A DNA stretch of 16,722 nt from JAEUTH01 sp039931675 (GCA_039931675.1 JBDTRM010000015.1:1-16722), one strand, 5' to 3'. Counted from the first letter of the stretch, positions 9,001 through 13,879 are shown. Made by a program: numbers and translations. The notes: generated from the sequence alone by a model not told the origin.

Positions 9001-11104
9001 AGGCTTCAACAGTTTATTACGCGATGTTACTAATGCATCAATGTATGATTCGTTAAAAGGAGTTCCGGCAGGGATGTATATAGTAGTGTTAACTGATCAC
9101 CAGGGAGCTACTACATCACCCTATTGCCAGATTGTTGACAGCGTTTACGTTGGTCAACCTGTCCAACCTTTGGCAGTAAATGAAAACACTTTGAATCATG
9201 TTAATGTATTGTGTAATGGTGCGCTTACCGGTGCTGTAGATATTGATGTGTCAGGAGGAACACCATCATACTCTTACAACTGGAGCAATGGTTCATCATC
9301 ACAAGACCTTACAGCAACAGGGGCCGGAACTTACACCTGCACCATTACTGATTCACGCGGATGTACAGCTACAATAAGTGTTACCATAACACAACTAACC
9401 GCTATTGTGGTCAATTGTTCGTCAACTAATGCAATTTGCTTTAATGCAAACAATGGCACGGTAAGCGTTAGCGCAAGCGGAGGAACACCGGGCTATTCTT
9501 ACTTATGGTCAAATGGAATAACAACTGCATCGCAAAGCTCACTTGCACCGGGTACCTATACGGTAACAGTTACGGATGCGAATGGCTGCACAAAAACATG
9601 CTCATCGGTTGTTACGCAACCACCGCTGGTAGTGCCTACTATTACCGGCAGTACGGCAATCTGTGCAGGAAGTTCCAAAACTTTAAATGCAGGTGCAGGA
9701 TATTCGGCATATAGTTGGTCAACAGGAGCAACTACGCAAACTATAACAGTAAGCACAGCAGGAACCTTTACTGTAACAGTTACTAATGCAAGCGGTTGCA
9801 CAGGATCTGCATCTGTCACAACTGTTGTTAACCCTCTTCCAGTTCCATCAATAAACGGAGTAAGTGCTGTGTGTACAGTAAGTACAACAGTAATAAGTGC
9901 AAATGCCGTTTATAGTTCATACAACTGGTCAACAGGAGCGACCACGCAATCTATAACTGTTCCGGGCGGTACCTATACGGTAACTGTAAGTAATACATTC
10001 GGCTGCACCTCATCGGCAAGCAAAACAATTGCGATTGTTAGTACAGTACCGGCTCAACCGGGAGTAATAACAGGCTCTAATGTTGTTTGTAAAAACAGTA
10101 ATGGGCCTTACAGCATAGCTACTGTGCCCGGTGCAACCTCTTATACGTGGACTGCAGTTTCGGGTGCATCAGTAAGTACAGGACAAGGTTCAACTTCTGT
10201 TGTTATTAATTTCTCAATCGCTGCCGTAAGTGCAAACCTTAATGTAGTTGCAAATAATGTTTGCGGTGCAAGCGTTCCACGCACTTTGGCTTATACTGTT
10301 ACCACGGTTCTGCCGGCACAGCCCGTTACCATTAATGGACCGCTCTATGGACTTTGTAATAAAACCAATGTGGCTTACAATTGTCCGGCAGTGCTTAATG
10401 CTGCTTCATATTTGTGGACAGTACCGGCAGGAGTTACAATACTTACAGGACAGGGCACCACAGCTATTACAGTTAAATACACATCAACGTTTACTAACAC
10501 AGGTACCTTGTCAGTAGCAGCGGTAAACGGTTGCGGCAGCAGCGCACCTTTATCGAAGACGGTGAATGCAAAACCACAGCAGCCCGTAATTTCAGGATTA
10601 AACTGGGCCTGCAAAGGACAACCCGGACTAAACTATTCAGTAGCACCTGTGTTTGGTGCCACATCATACACCTGGACAATAGTTGCAGGAAGTGTGCTGG
10701 TAAGTGGACAAGGTACAACTGCAATTGTTGTTAACTGGGGTCAGATAAATGGCGTGATTAAGTGTAAAGCAAACAATGCCTGCGGAAGCAGCAGTCTTCC
10801 CGGACAATTATCTGTATCATTTACCTGCAAACAAGCAGGAACACTTGAAGATTTCTCAGAACTGAGCATTTACCCTAATCCGGCAACAACATCGGCTGAA
10901 ATACAATTTGATGGATTTGCCGAAGGGAAAGGTCAATTAGAGGTTTATGATTTGGTAGGGCAACGGGTATTGCAAGAGGATTTACCGATAGTAACCGGCA
11001 GCAATCAATATAAGCTTGACCTGTCAAATCTTGCGAAAGGTGCCTATACGGTAAAGGTTATTTACAACGGTCTTTCACGCAATTGTAAGCTGATTGTACA
11101 GTAA
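2..11104 (+). CDS. Giant T9SS-secreted multidomain adhesin-like protein (5'-partial)
   Basis: About 3,700 codons, open from the left edge. The first ATG (position 8) is preceded in frame by Asn-Ala and starts no signal peptide, so the real start is upstream. Numbering from that Met: a right-handed beta-helix (about 1-475); Ig-like/PKD-like modules (about 478-2870), recognisable by CxGDSxQL, WSPAxGL and TTTYTVTVT motifs; a less clear module (about 2872-2958); an SprB-like and two clear SprB modules (about 2959-3206); two short Ig modules (3207-3347); three PKD-like modules (about 3349-3611); and a C-terminal sorting domain (3619-3698). The protein is rich in Thr, Ser, Gly and Val. In known families this architecture marks surface or extracellular adhesins exported by Sec and then T9SS. 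Adhesion or gliding is inferred from SprB similarity; no substrate can be read. It is followed by an intrinsic terminator and has no same-strand neighbour in view. Confidence 0.93.
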   Translation, partial: NAMACGIAGPVVFNVSAGQTFTEDAPVITVNSTITNTLKFRKFGAGTNPVIRPTGGVGTTDAGITIAGSDYVTFDGIDINIATGTAVEYGYFVRNNSATDGATNDSIKNCTISLSRTVSTTRGIFQNIATVPTSAAGANSNNTFMNFTITNAYAGVVLTGNATFPDLNTQVITSACNIYNIIGNPAIPMDIGGGTLATASFGISATSQSGFTIKNCKISNVATTGITDGILVTTFQGTCTIANNFIQGIKNNLATSVSTVTGIRMSHTLTLTHTMRCYNNSISNITNIYTGAASAARSLKGIHVFGTGGVATTTYEIVNNSVSIDGSASPNISSTCFEQAAIVVKYTIQNNIFANFTIAQGATAKHYCFVNLGSATVMGGAGTTVKNNDLYFPNDVGVSGFTALGLTTNYNTVALWQAVNPLATLNVSIDPQFLNNASDLHVNNTALDAQGTTYLVYVTVDLDCATRTGTPDIGAYLIVPCTGQPTAGTTSASPASICPGGSSLLSSVGFSSGVTFQWVSSTVSGGPYTAIGGATSFNYNTGALFANTYYKLVVTCTSSSLQDSSAEVAVSIIAAPSASVSPAGPLSACAGAVVPLTASTNAITPVYQWKRNGVDIAGATASTFTPTQTGSYTVAITDSAAPAACPGLSIAVIDTVYPLPPTSASATPTSLCDGDSSQLNANVFISGLVTTPLVVGNSSSATGFDLQNTSTGPITIHFLTFTATVAGTLSESVYYNPTPMNCVFPTNVTTAPGWVLIGTASCTSLGAAPNLTLIPIDLNITIPVGQTYAFALGGASVAYTTGTSGCPTMASDGNLLVKEGFGGTLTGTIANRRWNGSVTYSYGDPNATVSWSPAASLNSQTAVNPVATPPIGTTTYTVTVTGTGGCTNSSTVSVTNLGIPDPAPTTTSDTVCAGDSAHLAASGLSTLNWYTAQTGGILKHTGATWDSVWTATTTYWVESNNGNCPSSRTSVTVTVVAIPTLNATATPNVLCFGDSAQLASNNFTTASVTMLPQGSLFAGNVRGYSFTAPVSFTITGLQDLGNGAGNQSIAVVKFVPAVQPPIFAATTNAFTTLFLTQNNANLGVIPVSININAGDVIGVLSQRGTNSSYSTPVGPYLTSIAGQPVTLTRMGMQFALSTTAPQDLWTETAAAVGRCQITYAIGDPNVTFNWQPSGSLNNNTLANPMAGPASTTTYTVTATNLFGCTNTSTASVTVNPVPPSPTIDSVTNIFCGCGNATIHAVINGTGTIIRWFDAAIGGTLLGTGSPFITPLFCGPKTFYAEEFDPGTGCASITRSSVLITPTIAVPINAGADVVLCDGAFPAGLSASSTNACYQYSWSPALGLNVSTGASVLSNPGVNTTYIVTGTDTCGSGCVTKDTVTVFVGITPIISSISASPANVCSGDTSQLNVIASIPGGSVIGFTGAYTPGSWTTQHSAGDLGVVNLFNSATLNMNSSDGGTGATDIDVIHTVTASGNITFNWSYTTADIDGPSFDYPQYYKNGVRTIMPGFNTAGATSQTGTASIPVLAGDVFGFNMHTLDNVGGAATADFTNLVFPGSTAVFTYAWSPATGLTSTNVSNPKSVPPVGTTTYTVIVSNNGCTSTGTISVTASVTPPAPVVVGDTVCGPDTVHVSATPSNVLNSLLWTDTIGGQIINSGTTYAQYVTQSGSFYVTEAAGAGSTNVGYSGIDAASGFFPDAASFMNFTVINPEGVIINTVQVSTNLGAGTWPLVIALSNTSGQIVSVHDTIFITGGSTTLQTISLNMFVPQGSWRLQPILNPNLSVHQLAAVTASLPWTIPGIINITCFGNASSACFATTPTGTFGMFYYWNISTVCNSLQSIVNYVVTPSSPVGIASSAGMFFCDSASTILSAVDSVGGIYDTYDWAPATGLNATTGGSVTVTGLAQTTTYILTAHDTDGDCNAQATKTITVQPKPTLLLSYHDTTICRTEPSLPFNSTAAKSSVVQIGTRTDPNFVVGVVYGGNTTQYSQMILTPAELNAAGLFGPTNITSLAFFVSGKLTTTTYIVDIEMRSDVGIPAVFPSTAHINTGLTTVYNNPAITSSLGWNTYSFSTPFAWDGVSNVLVSECFTHNIPGFFDIVYTSSVGVARFNALNATACGAAAGALLNDRPNVRFTGGTVFYNWSPAAGLSSATVEDPVMTPNFFGVDTALYYQLTVTDPLSGCTATDSIHVVVSSTPPTPQVAFIGDSVLCFTGSPKMRAYATSGSLQWQISTDSVNFVNILGATDDTLNAAAISVTRYYRIFANCGDTAYSRIMTVVVNNPQIVSTIPDTVCGFGQVCLSATQNQANYDVQWYNTATGGTLLDTGNTYCTNISSTTTFYAQASTQGGAPVTAPYFNYTTTLGANTFPFAQAAGKEVQWFVGPGEFVTPSPAPSGGMITSISFFAGTTGTGVYTSFTLKLGQTSTAFAGGALYSGPLTTVILPANKTIVATIGTWVTLTLDVPFAYDPTQWLVVDVGQCGATGGFNVYQNTLTGIRRVWSVGGCPFVWTSNDATLPGITLGLTTGSQCVSPRVPVVAVSTPPPAMSTVSHTVTICESSCGTIGVDAPGIANYQAFSWSPSIGLTTTTGSSIQACPIVNTTYTVTAIDTIGGCQKTDTVKVIVNPAPTISPSSTPSLLCQGDSAQLLSGAGGGTPTNGLLTTPLTTGNGSSCIGFDVQNTSLVPVTIHFLSFTASVTGTLSESVYYSTTPLNCTAPANVTIAPGWTLIGTASCTSTGLTPILTLIPLDLNITIPPGSTYAFALGGASVGYNGTGTTCVLTPIASDANLTLKMGFGGTLTGTINFRGFTGSISYSTGSTQTLTNLWTPPTGLSNTAIDNPKASPASTTTYTVTVTNTITGCTKSGSVTVNVTPKPKPYVVEGDSTLCSNDPGFYIHVKDSGAYSGGYPPGTTFEFVGLTPPTNTDDSTFVSSSTTTLVIVTLPPFLGGCTKATGLRNIDFGSTQAAQIGMSTDSVKCFGGATGNAYATITFGGTANFRWQWYNSGFNSLLRDVTNASMYDSLKGVPAGMYIVVLTDHQGATTSPYCQIVDSVYVGQPVQPLAVNENTLNHVNVLCNGALTGAVDIDVSGGTPSYSYNWSNGSSSQDLTATGAGTYTCTITDSRGCTATISVTITQLTAIVVNCSSTNAICFNANNGTVSVSASGGTPGYSYLWSNGITTASQSSLAPGTYTVTVTDANGCTKTCSSVVTQPPLVVPTITGSTAICAGSSKTLNAGAGYSAYSWSTGATTQTITVSTAGTFTVTVTNASGCTGSASVTTVVNPLPVPSINGVSAVCTVSTTVISANAVYSSYNWSTGATTQSITVPGGTYTVTVSNTFGCTSSASKTIAIVSTVPAQPGVITGSNVVCKNSNGPYSIATVPGATSYTWTAVSGASVSTGQGSTSVVINFSIAAVSANLNVVANNVCGASVPRTLAYTVTTVLPAQPVTINGPLYGLCNKTNVAYNCPAVLNAASYLWTVPAGVTILTGQGTTAITVKYTSTFTNTGTLSVAAVNGCGSSAPLSKTVNAKPQQPVISGLNWACKGQPGLNYSVAPVFGATSYTWTIVAGSVLVSGQGTTAIVVNWGQINGVIKCKANNACGSSSLPGQLSVSFTCKQAGTLEDFSELSIYPNPATTSAEIQFDGFAEGKGQLEVYDLVGQRVLQEDLPIVTGSNQYKLDLSNLAKGAYTVKVIYNGLSRNCKLIVQ
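8..1430 (+). other. Right-handed beta-helix (pectate-lyase-like) region of the giant protein
   Basis: Residues about 1-475 show short repeated rungs with Asn ladders, such as DSIKNCTIS, GFTIKNCKISNV, CTIANNFIQGI, MRCYNNSISNI, YEIVNNSVSI and YTIQNNIFANF. The region ends with the DIGAY motif (Asp at residue 470) that often closes such helices in Bacteroidota secreted proteins. This resembles parallel beta-helix repeats, which bind or cleave polysaccharides or act as rigid stalks. I see no evidence for an active site, so a stalk or binding role is the safer reading. The helix probably begins upstream of the window. Confidence 0.75.
2051..2545 (+). repeat. Insert copy 1 of a long-range internal duplication (jelly-roll-like)
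   Basis: About 165 residues lie between CDGDSSQL and the WSPAASL half of the same Ig-like module. The stretch matches the insert at 7934-8462: both contain GTLSESVYY, LIGTASCTS, LDLNITIP or close to it, YAFALGGAS and GFGGTLTGTI. The matched parts are offset by exactly 5,904 bp, so they stay in frame. Identity by eye is about two thirds at protein level, with many silent differences in the DNA, so the duplication is old and the protein sequence has been kept. The fold, a beta-sandwich of CUB or jelly-roll type, is inferred. Confidence 0.8.
7934..8462 (+). repeat. Insert copy 2 of a long-range internal duplication (jelly-roll-like)
   Basis: This is the partner of the insert at 2051-2545. It splits another Ig-like module at the same place, after QGDSAQL and before LWTPPTGL. 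It differs from copy 1 by a small indel around the variable YNGTGTTC loop and by many substitutions, while GTLSESVYY, APGW, LIGTASCTS, YAFALGGAS and GFGGTLTGTI are retained. The same Ig module type encloses both copies, so the duplicated unit was probably the whole split module rather than the insert alone. Confidence 0.8.
9167..9625 (+). repeat. Two SprB-type repeats in the giant protein
   Basis: Two tandem modules of about 76 residues each (9167-9394 and 9395-9625) share the pattern CxxxxxGxxxxxxSGGTPxYSYxWSNG, then GTYTxTxTDxxGCT and a closing TQ. This matches the SprB repeat known from the Flavobacterium johnsoniae gliding adhesin SprB and many other Bacteroidota surface proteins. A more divergent copy, with KCFGGATGNAYATITFGG and YIVVLTD, precedes them at about 8882-9166. 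The paired cysteines (near the start and in GCT) may form a disulfide in each module, which is inferred. Confidence 0.8.
9626..10051 (+). repeat. Tandem pair of short Ig-like modules
   Basis: Two modules of about 71 residues (9626 to about 9841 and 9842-10051) share (S/N)WSTGATTQ, then (T/S)ITV, G(T/F)xTVTV(T/S)N, GCT and the motif AxYSxYxWSTGA. They are closer to each other than to the Ig modules further upstream, which suggests local tandem duplication. They belong to the small bacterial Ig-like domains common in T9SS cargo. Their likely job is to space or stiffen the stalk between the SprB repeats and the C-terminal modules. Confidence 0.7.
10052..10840 (+). repeat. Three PKD-like modules before the sorting domain
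   Basis: Three modules of about 87 residues start near 10052, 10316 and 10577. They share AQPxxIxG or QQPVISG, a cysteine (VVCK, GLCN, WACK), (A/P)GA(T/A)SYxWT, a GQG(S/T)T(S/A)(V/I)xV strand and (N/V)xCG(S/A)S. This is the PKD-like type usually found next to T9SS sorting domains in Bacteroidota proteins. The conserved cysteine pair in each copy suggests a disulfide. They form the last folded part before the linker to the sorting signal. Confidence 0.72.
10862..11101 (+). other. T9SS type A C-terminal sorting domain
   Basis: The last 80 residues fit the Por secretion tail family: LSIYPNPATTSAEIQF, then LEVYDLVGQRVLQ, YKLDLSNLAKGAYTVKV and a final basic strand CKLIVQ. In T9SS cargo this domain directs outer-membrane export and is usually removed by the PorU sortase while the protein is attached to A-LPS. 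The motif order, spacing and terminal position are standard, so I am confident that the protein is a T9SS substrate. Confidence 0.93.
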
Positions 11105-11192
11105 CGGAAAATGAAGTGAGATCATTTTATAATTGTGTTTTCCAATTACAAAATTGAGATCATAATTCATTAGAATTTTTTATTCACGCTCT

Positions 11193-11226
11193 AAAACGCT
11201 GATCTGAAAAGGTCAGCGTTTTTTTT
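11193..11226 (+). terminator. Intrinsic terminator after the giant gene
   Basis: A 12-bp stem (aaaacgctgatc with ggtcagcgtttt, one G-T wobble) closes a 6-nt loop and runs into eight T residues. It lies about 90 bp after the stop of the giant gene and before the convergent transporter gene. In the reverse direction the stem also ends in a short T run, so weak bidirectional use is possible. Confidence 0.88.
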
Positions 11227-11280
11227 AGGCGATGAAATCAAAAATTTTATAATCATGTGAGTCACTGTAAAAGGAAACTT

Positions 11281-12162
11281 TTACTTTTTATTGATCAAAT
11301 AAACCCCACCTAAAATTCCTGTCATAGCTATGAGATGATAGATGCCGATGGTTTCATGATCCCATAATCCCCACAATATTGAAACGATTGGAATAAGATA
11401 CGTAACTGATGAAGCTGCTAATGCAGTTGTCATTTTAAGAAGTTTGTTGAACAATACAGTTGATAGCCCTGAGCCTAACATACCCAATGTACATATTGCT
11501 GCAAAGCTTTGCCACGCTTCGGGTTGTGAGTTTATGCGGCTTAGAAAATCAGTTGAGAATAAATAAATGGTGCAAGGGATACCTGCAAACATTAATGCAA
11601 AACCTGTAATAAGAACAGGATCAAGTTCGTGCAAATGCTTGCGCAAAATATTTACGCTTAGCGCATAACAAATACATGCAAGAACAATGTATAATCCGTA
11701 AGCAGGATTACTGCCGATTGCACCTTGTGTTCGAATAAGTATAAGTGCAACTGCTGAAGCAAGCCCCACTACAACACCATAAATTGCTGAGCGTTTTGTA
11801 CTTATTCCGAAAATAAATTTACCAAGAAGCAAAACAAAAACAGGAGTAAGTGAATTTAACATGCCGGCCATGCTGCTAGCTACCATTGTTTGAGCAAACG
11901 GAAATAAAAATGAGGGTATCATGTTGCCGAACATGCCCGATGCTAAAAGGTATTTCCATTGGTGTGACTTTACCTGACGAATGTTTCTTATAGCAAAAGG
12001 TATAACAACAATAAAAGCAGATAACATGCGAAGTGCCGCAACTTCGTCAAAAGAAAAACTTTTCAACCCGCGTTTCATGAGTATGAATGAACTGCCCCAG
12101 ATTAATGCAAGCAGTAAAATTAAAATCCACGCTGTAGTATTATCTTGTTTTTTATGTGTCAT
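11281..12162 (-). CDS. EamA family (DMT superfamily) transporter
   Basis: 293 residues, the usual length of a two-repeat EamA protein. I count about ten hydrophobic helices, split into two similar halves (about 12-145 and 160-292). The first half opens with WILILLLALIWGSSFILMKRGL, close to the family's N-terminal GxxxxxxKxGL pattern, and has the PSFLFPFAQTMVASSMAGMLNSLTPVF helix pair. The second closes with SSVTYLIPIVSILWG and GILGGVYLINKK, typical of the last helices. The family exports or exchanges metabolites and amino acids across the inner membrane, but the substrate cannot be inferred here. The start gives a sensible cytoplasmic N-terminus (MTHKKQDN). No good Shine-Dalgarno or -7 box is visible. 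The helicase lies upstream on the same strand, with 242 bp and a long palindrome between. Confidence 0.88.
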   Translation of the reverse strand: MTHKKQDNTTAWILILLLALIWGSSFILMKRGLKSFSFDEVAALRMLSAFIVVIPFAIRNIRQVKSHQWKYLLASGMFGNMIPSFLFPFAQTMVASSMAGMLNSLTPVFVLLLGKFIFGISTKRSAIYGVVVGLASAVALILIRTQGAIGSNPAYGLYIVLACICYALSVNILRKHLHELDPVLITGFALMFAGIPCTIYLFSTDFLSRINSQPEAWQSFAAICTLGMLGSGLSTVLFNKLLKMTTALAASSVTYLIPIVSILWGLWDHETIGIYHLIAMTGILGGVYLINKK

Positions 12163-12223
12163 AAGTTATACTATATAGAGGAACAATTTAATCTGTTGTA
12201 AAATTTTTTTTTCGTATCAAGAA

Positions 12224-12335
12224 AAACCTTAGTAGAAAAAATTTGTCACGACACATACTACCTTATTACCTTATTTTTCTGTAAAAATAAGGTAATAAGG
12301 TTTTGTTTTGTTGTCATGATTTTCTACTGAGGTTT
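12224..12335. repeat. 112-bp nested inverted repeat (MITE-like or structured RNA)
   Basis: The core is a perfect 18-bp inverted repeat (12261-12278 and 12283-12300) with a 4-nt loop. Around it is an outer 16-bp pair (12224-12239, aaaccttagtagaaaa; 12320-12335, ttttctactgaggttt) with one G-T wobble, and between them a partial match (12246-12253, tcacgaca; 12312-12319, tgtcatga). All arms centre within 1 bp. The outer ends are flanked by gaa on both sides (12221-12223 and 12336-12338). It fills the spacer between helicase and transporter. It could be a miniature inverted-repeat element or a long RNA hairpin. On the minus strand no T tract follows the core, so it is not a standard terminator for the helicase. 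Confidence 0.8.
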
Positions 12336-12404
12336 GAAAGAGATTTAAGGTTCAGAAATTTATTTATTTTTCCTGTTAGCAGTATAAGCAAGCAAATGTG
12401 CATC

Positions 12405-13853
12405 CTATTTTTTTCTTTTGCCATAGTAAGGTTTGCGTTTTTTATCAGGTTTGATGTATGGTTTTTTTGCTGGCTCTTTCTTTTGATGAAAGGCGCCCTG
12501 GTATTCAGGATCATCTTTTCTTTTTTGCCTGTCAATTTCGCGGGCCATTATTTGTTTTTCTTCATAAGGAGTTTTCTCAATAAAAACTTCTTCAGGAATC
12601 TGGCTCACAGGAATTTTTTGTTTAATGAGTTTCTCAATTTTTTTGAGATGATATTCATCTGCTTCATTCACAAAGGTAATTGCATGGCCCGTTGCAAACG
12701 CCCGCCCCGTGCGACCAATACGGTGAATGTAATCTTCATAAATTATTGGTGCATCAAAATTAATTACGTGCGATACATTTGAAATATCAATCCCGCGCGC
12801 TGCAACATCGGTGGTAACTAACATGCGAATATTTTCTTCGGTAAATTGTTTTACTGCATTTATGCGGCTCTGTTGTGTTTTATTTCCATGAACCAACCGA
12901 GCAAAATCATCACCATATACTCTTGTAAAATATTTGTGAATATTATTTGCTGCTTCTTTTGATTTGCAAAAGACTATGAGTTTGGAGAATTCATTCGCCT
13001 GAGCTTTAATCACCTCACCCCGACCCTCTCCAAAGGAGAGGGAGGTCTGTCCGTGGTTGGCGTCCTGCCCTCCATGGTTGGCGTCCTGTTCTACATGGTT
13101 GGCGTCCCCGCCAACCATCTTCGTCCGCTTAATAAAATAATCAAGCAAGTGAATTTTTGTTTTAAGATTAGGAACAAAAAAAATTTCCTGAGAAACATTC
13201 ACCGCTGTTTTTTGCTCCGGTTGTATGTTGATGATTTGAGGAAATTCAATAAAGTCATGAGCAATTTTTTTCACCAATTCACTCATTGTTGCACTGAACA
13301 AATAATGTTTACGCTTACGCGGAAGCACTTCTAAAACACTGTACAGTTGACGCATGAAACTCATATCCATCAGGCGTTCTGCTTCATCCAAAATAAAATG
13401 TTCAATCTTTTTTAAAACCAAATGCCCTTCGGAATATAATTCCAACAAGCGCCCCGGAGTTGCAATAATTACATCAATACCTTTTTCAATTTCTGCAATT
13501 TGTTTTTTTGCACCCGTAGCGCCTATTGCAATTGTGCAGCGCAAGTCAGTGTATTTTGAAAAGTCTTTAAAGCTTTCGGCAACCTGTGCAGCTAACTCCC
13601 GTGTTGGCAAAACAATTAATGCACGTGGATTCATTCCTTGTGCATAACTCAACATTTTAATCAATGGTAAAAGATAAGCAGCAGTTTTACCTGTGCCTGT
13701 TTGTGCAATGCCAATCACATCCTGTCCTGCTAAAATTTGCGGAATGGCTTTTAACTGTATGGGTGTAGGTTGCTCAAATCCTTTTTCCTTAACAGCATTT
13801 AAAATTTGTTTGTTGAGTTTAAAAACATCAAAGCCTTTTACTTCGGTTTGCAT
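12405..13853 (-). CDS. DEAD-box ATP-dependent RNA helicase with an in-frame repeat insertion
   Basis: 482 residues from the chosen start. Visible motifs are the Q motif (GFEQPTPIQ, Gln33), motif I AQTGTGKT (50-57), Ia PTREL (83-87), TPGR (132-135), motif II DEAE (156-159, not DEAD), SAT (187-189), motif V TDVAARGID (348-356) and motif VI HRIGRTGR (377-384). A Lys/Arg-rich tail (about 440-482) probably binds RNA. The closest known type is RhlE-like, acting in ribosome assembly, RNA decay or cold adaptation; the exact role is inferred. Residues about 245-286 form an extra segment encoded by repeat DNA, between RecA-like domain 1 and 2. A 36-codon upstream extension to 13961 is open, but I prefer 13853 because a TAAATTTG promoter box lies at 13872-13879 and family homology begins at MQTEVKGF. 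Confidence 0.92.
   Translation of the reverse strand: MQTEVKGFDVFKLNKQILNAVKEKGFEQPTPIQLKAIPQILAGQDVIGIAQTGTGKTAAYLLPLIKMLSYAQGMNPRALIVLPTRELAAQVAESFKDFSKYTDLRCTIAIGATGAKKQIAEIEKGIDVIIATPGRLLELYSEGHLVLKKIEHFILDEAERLMDMSFMRQLYSVLEVLPRKRKHYLFSATMSELVKKIAHDFIEFPQIINIQPEQKTAVNVSQEIFFVPNLKTKIHLLDYFIKRTKMVGGDANHVEQDANHGGQDANHGQTSLSFGEGRGEVIKAQANEFSKLIVFCKSKEAANNIHKYFTRVYGDDFARLVHGNKTQQSRINAVKQFTEENIRMLVTTDVAARGIDISNVSHVINFDAPIIYEDYIHRIGRTGRAFATGHAITFVNEADEYHLKKIEKLIKQKIPVSQIPEEVFIEKTPYEEKQIMAREIDRQKRKDDPEYQGAFHQKKEPAKKPYIKPDKKRKPYYGKRKK
13013..13047. repeat. Palindromic interspersed repeat inside the helicase gene
   Basis: The plus strand carries ccctctcc-aaa-ggagaggg (13024-13042), two perfect 8-bp arms with a 3-nt loop, preceded by cacctcaccccga. 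It is much GC-richer than the surrounding gene. I recognise the CCCTCTCC/GGAGAGGG plus GGGGTGAGG pattern as a REP-like repeat scattered between genes in many bacteria, including Bacteroidota; a genome search would have to confirm this. Here it is translated, giving TSLSFGEGRGEV (residues 270-281 of the helicase). Confidence 0.78.
13054..13118. repeat. Three tandem 21-bp repeats ending in a perfect palindrome
   Basis: The core tggttggcgtcc recurs at 13054, 13075 and 13096, an exact 21-bp period. The reverse strand encodes three heptads, DANHVEQ, DANHGGQ and DANHGQT (helicase residues 250-270). The third copy is also the left arm of a perfect 10-bp inverted repeat, atggttggcg-tccc-cgccaaccat (13095-13118). 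The array directly adjoins the palindromic repeat at 13013-13047, so the two probably arrived or expanded together. Confidence 0.85.
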
Positions 13854-13871
13854 GTGGCAAAGGTAGGATAG

Positions 13872-13879
13872 CAAATTTA
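13872..13879 (-). promoter_or_regulatory. Probable -7 promoter element of the helicase gene
   Basis: Read on the minus strand this is TAAATTTG, an exact match to the Bacteroidota sigma-ABfA -7 consensus TAnnTTTG. It lies 18 bp upstream of the chosen ATG, giving a leader of about a dozen bases. A clear TTTG-type -33 box is not seen; only a T-rich stretch (tttttcg) lies at about the right distance. Its position inside the longer reading frame supports the shorter helicase start. Confidence 0.5.

Noticed and set aside
11113..11170. Direct repeat tgagatcat (twice) and a small taattg/caatta hairpin after the giant gene.
   Set aside because: Too short and AT-rich to separate from chance; the real terminator is at 11193-11226.
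12261..12300. Perfect 18-bp hairpin as the helicase terminator.
   Set aside because: On the helicase strand no T tract follows the stem. The T-rich side lies on the opposite strand, where no upstream gene needs it.
12303..12782. A 159-codon plus-strand reading frame rich in Phe.
   Set aside because: It is mostly antisense to the Lys-rich 3' end of the helicase. The Phe-rich composition is what antisense of Lys codons gives, and no domain is visible.
13054..13116. 21-bp repeats as a CRISPR array.
   Set aside because: The units are directly adjacent without spacers, lie in a coding frame, and no cas gene is present.
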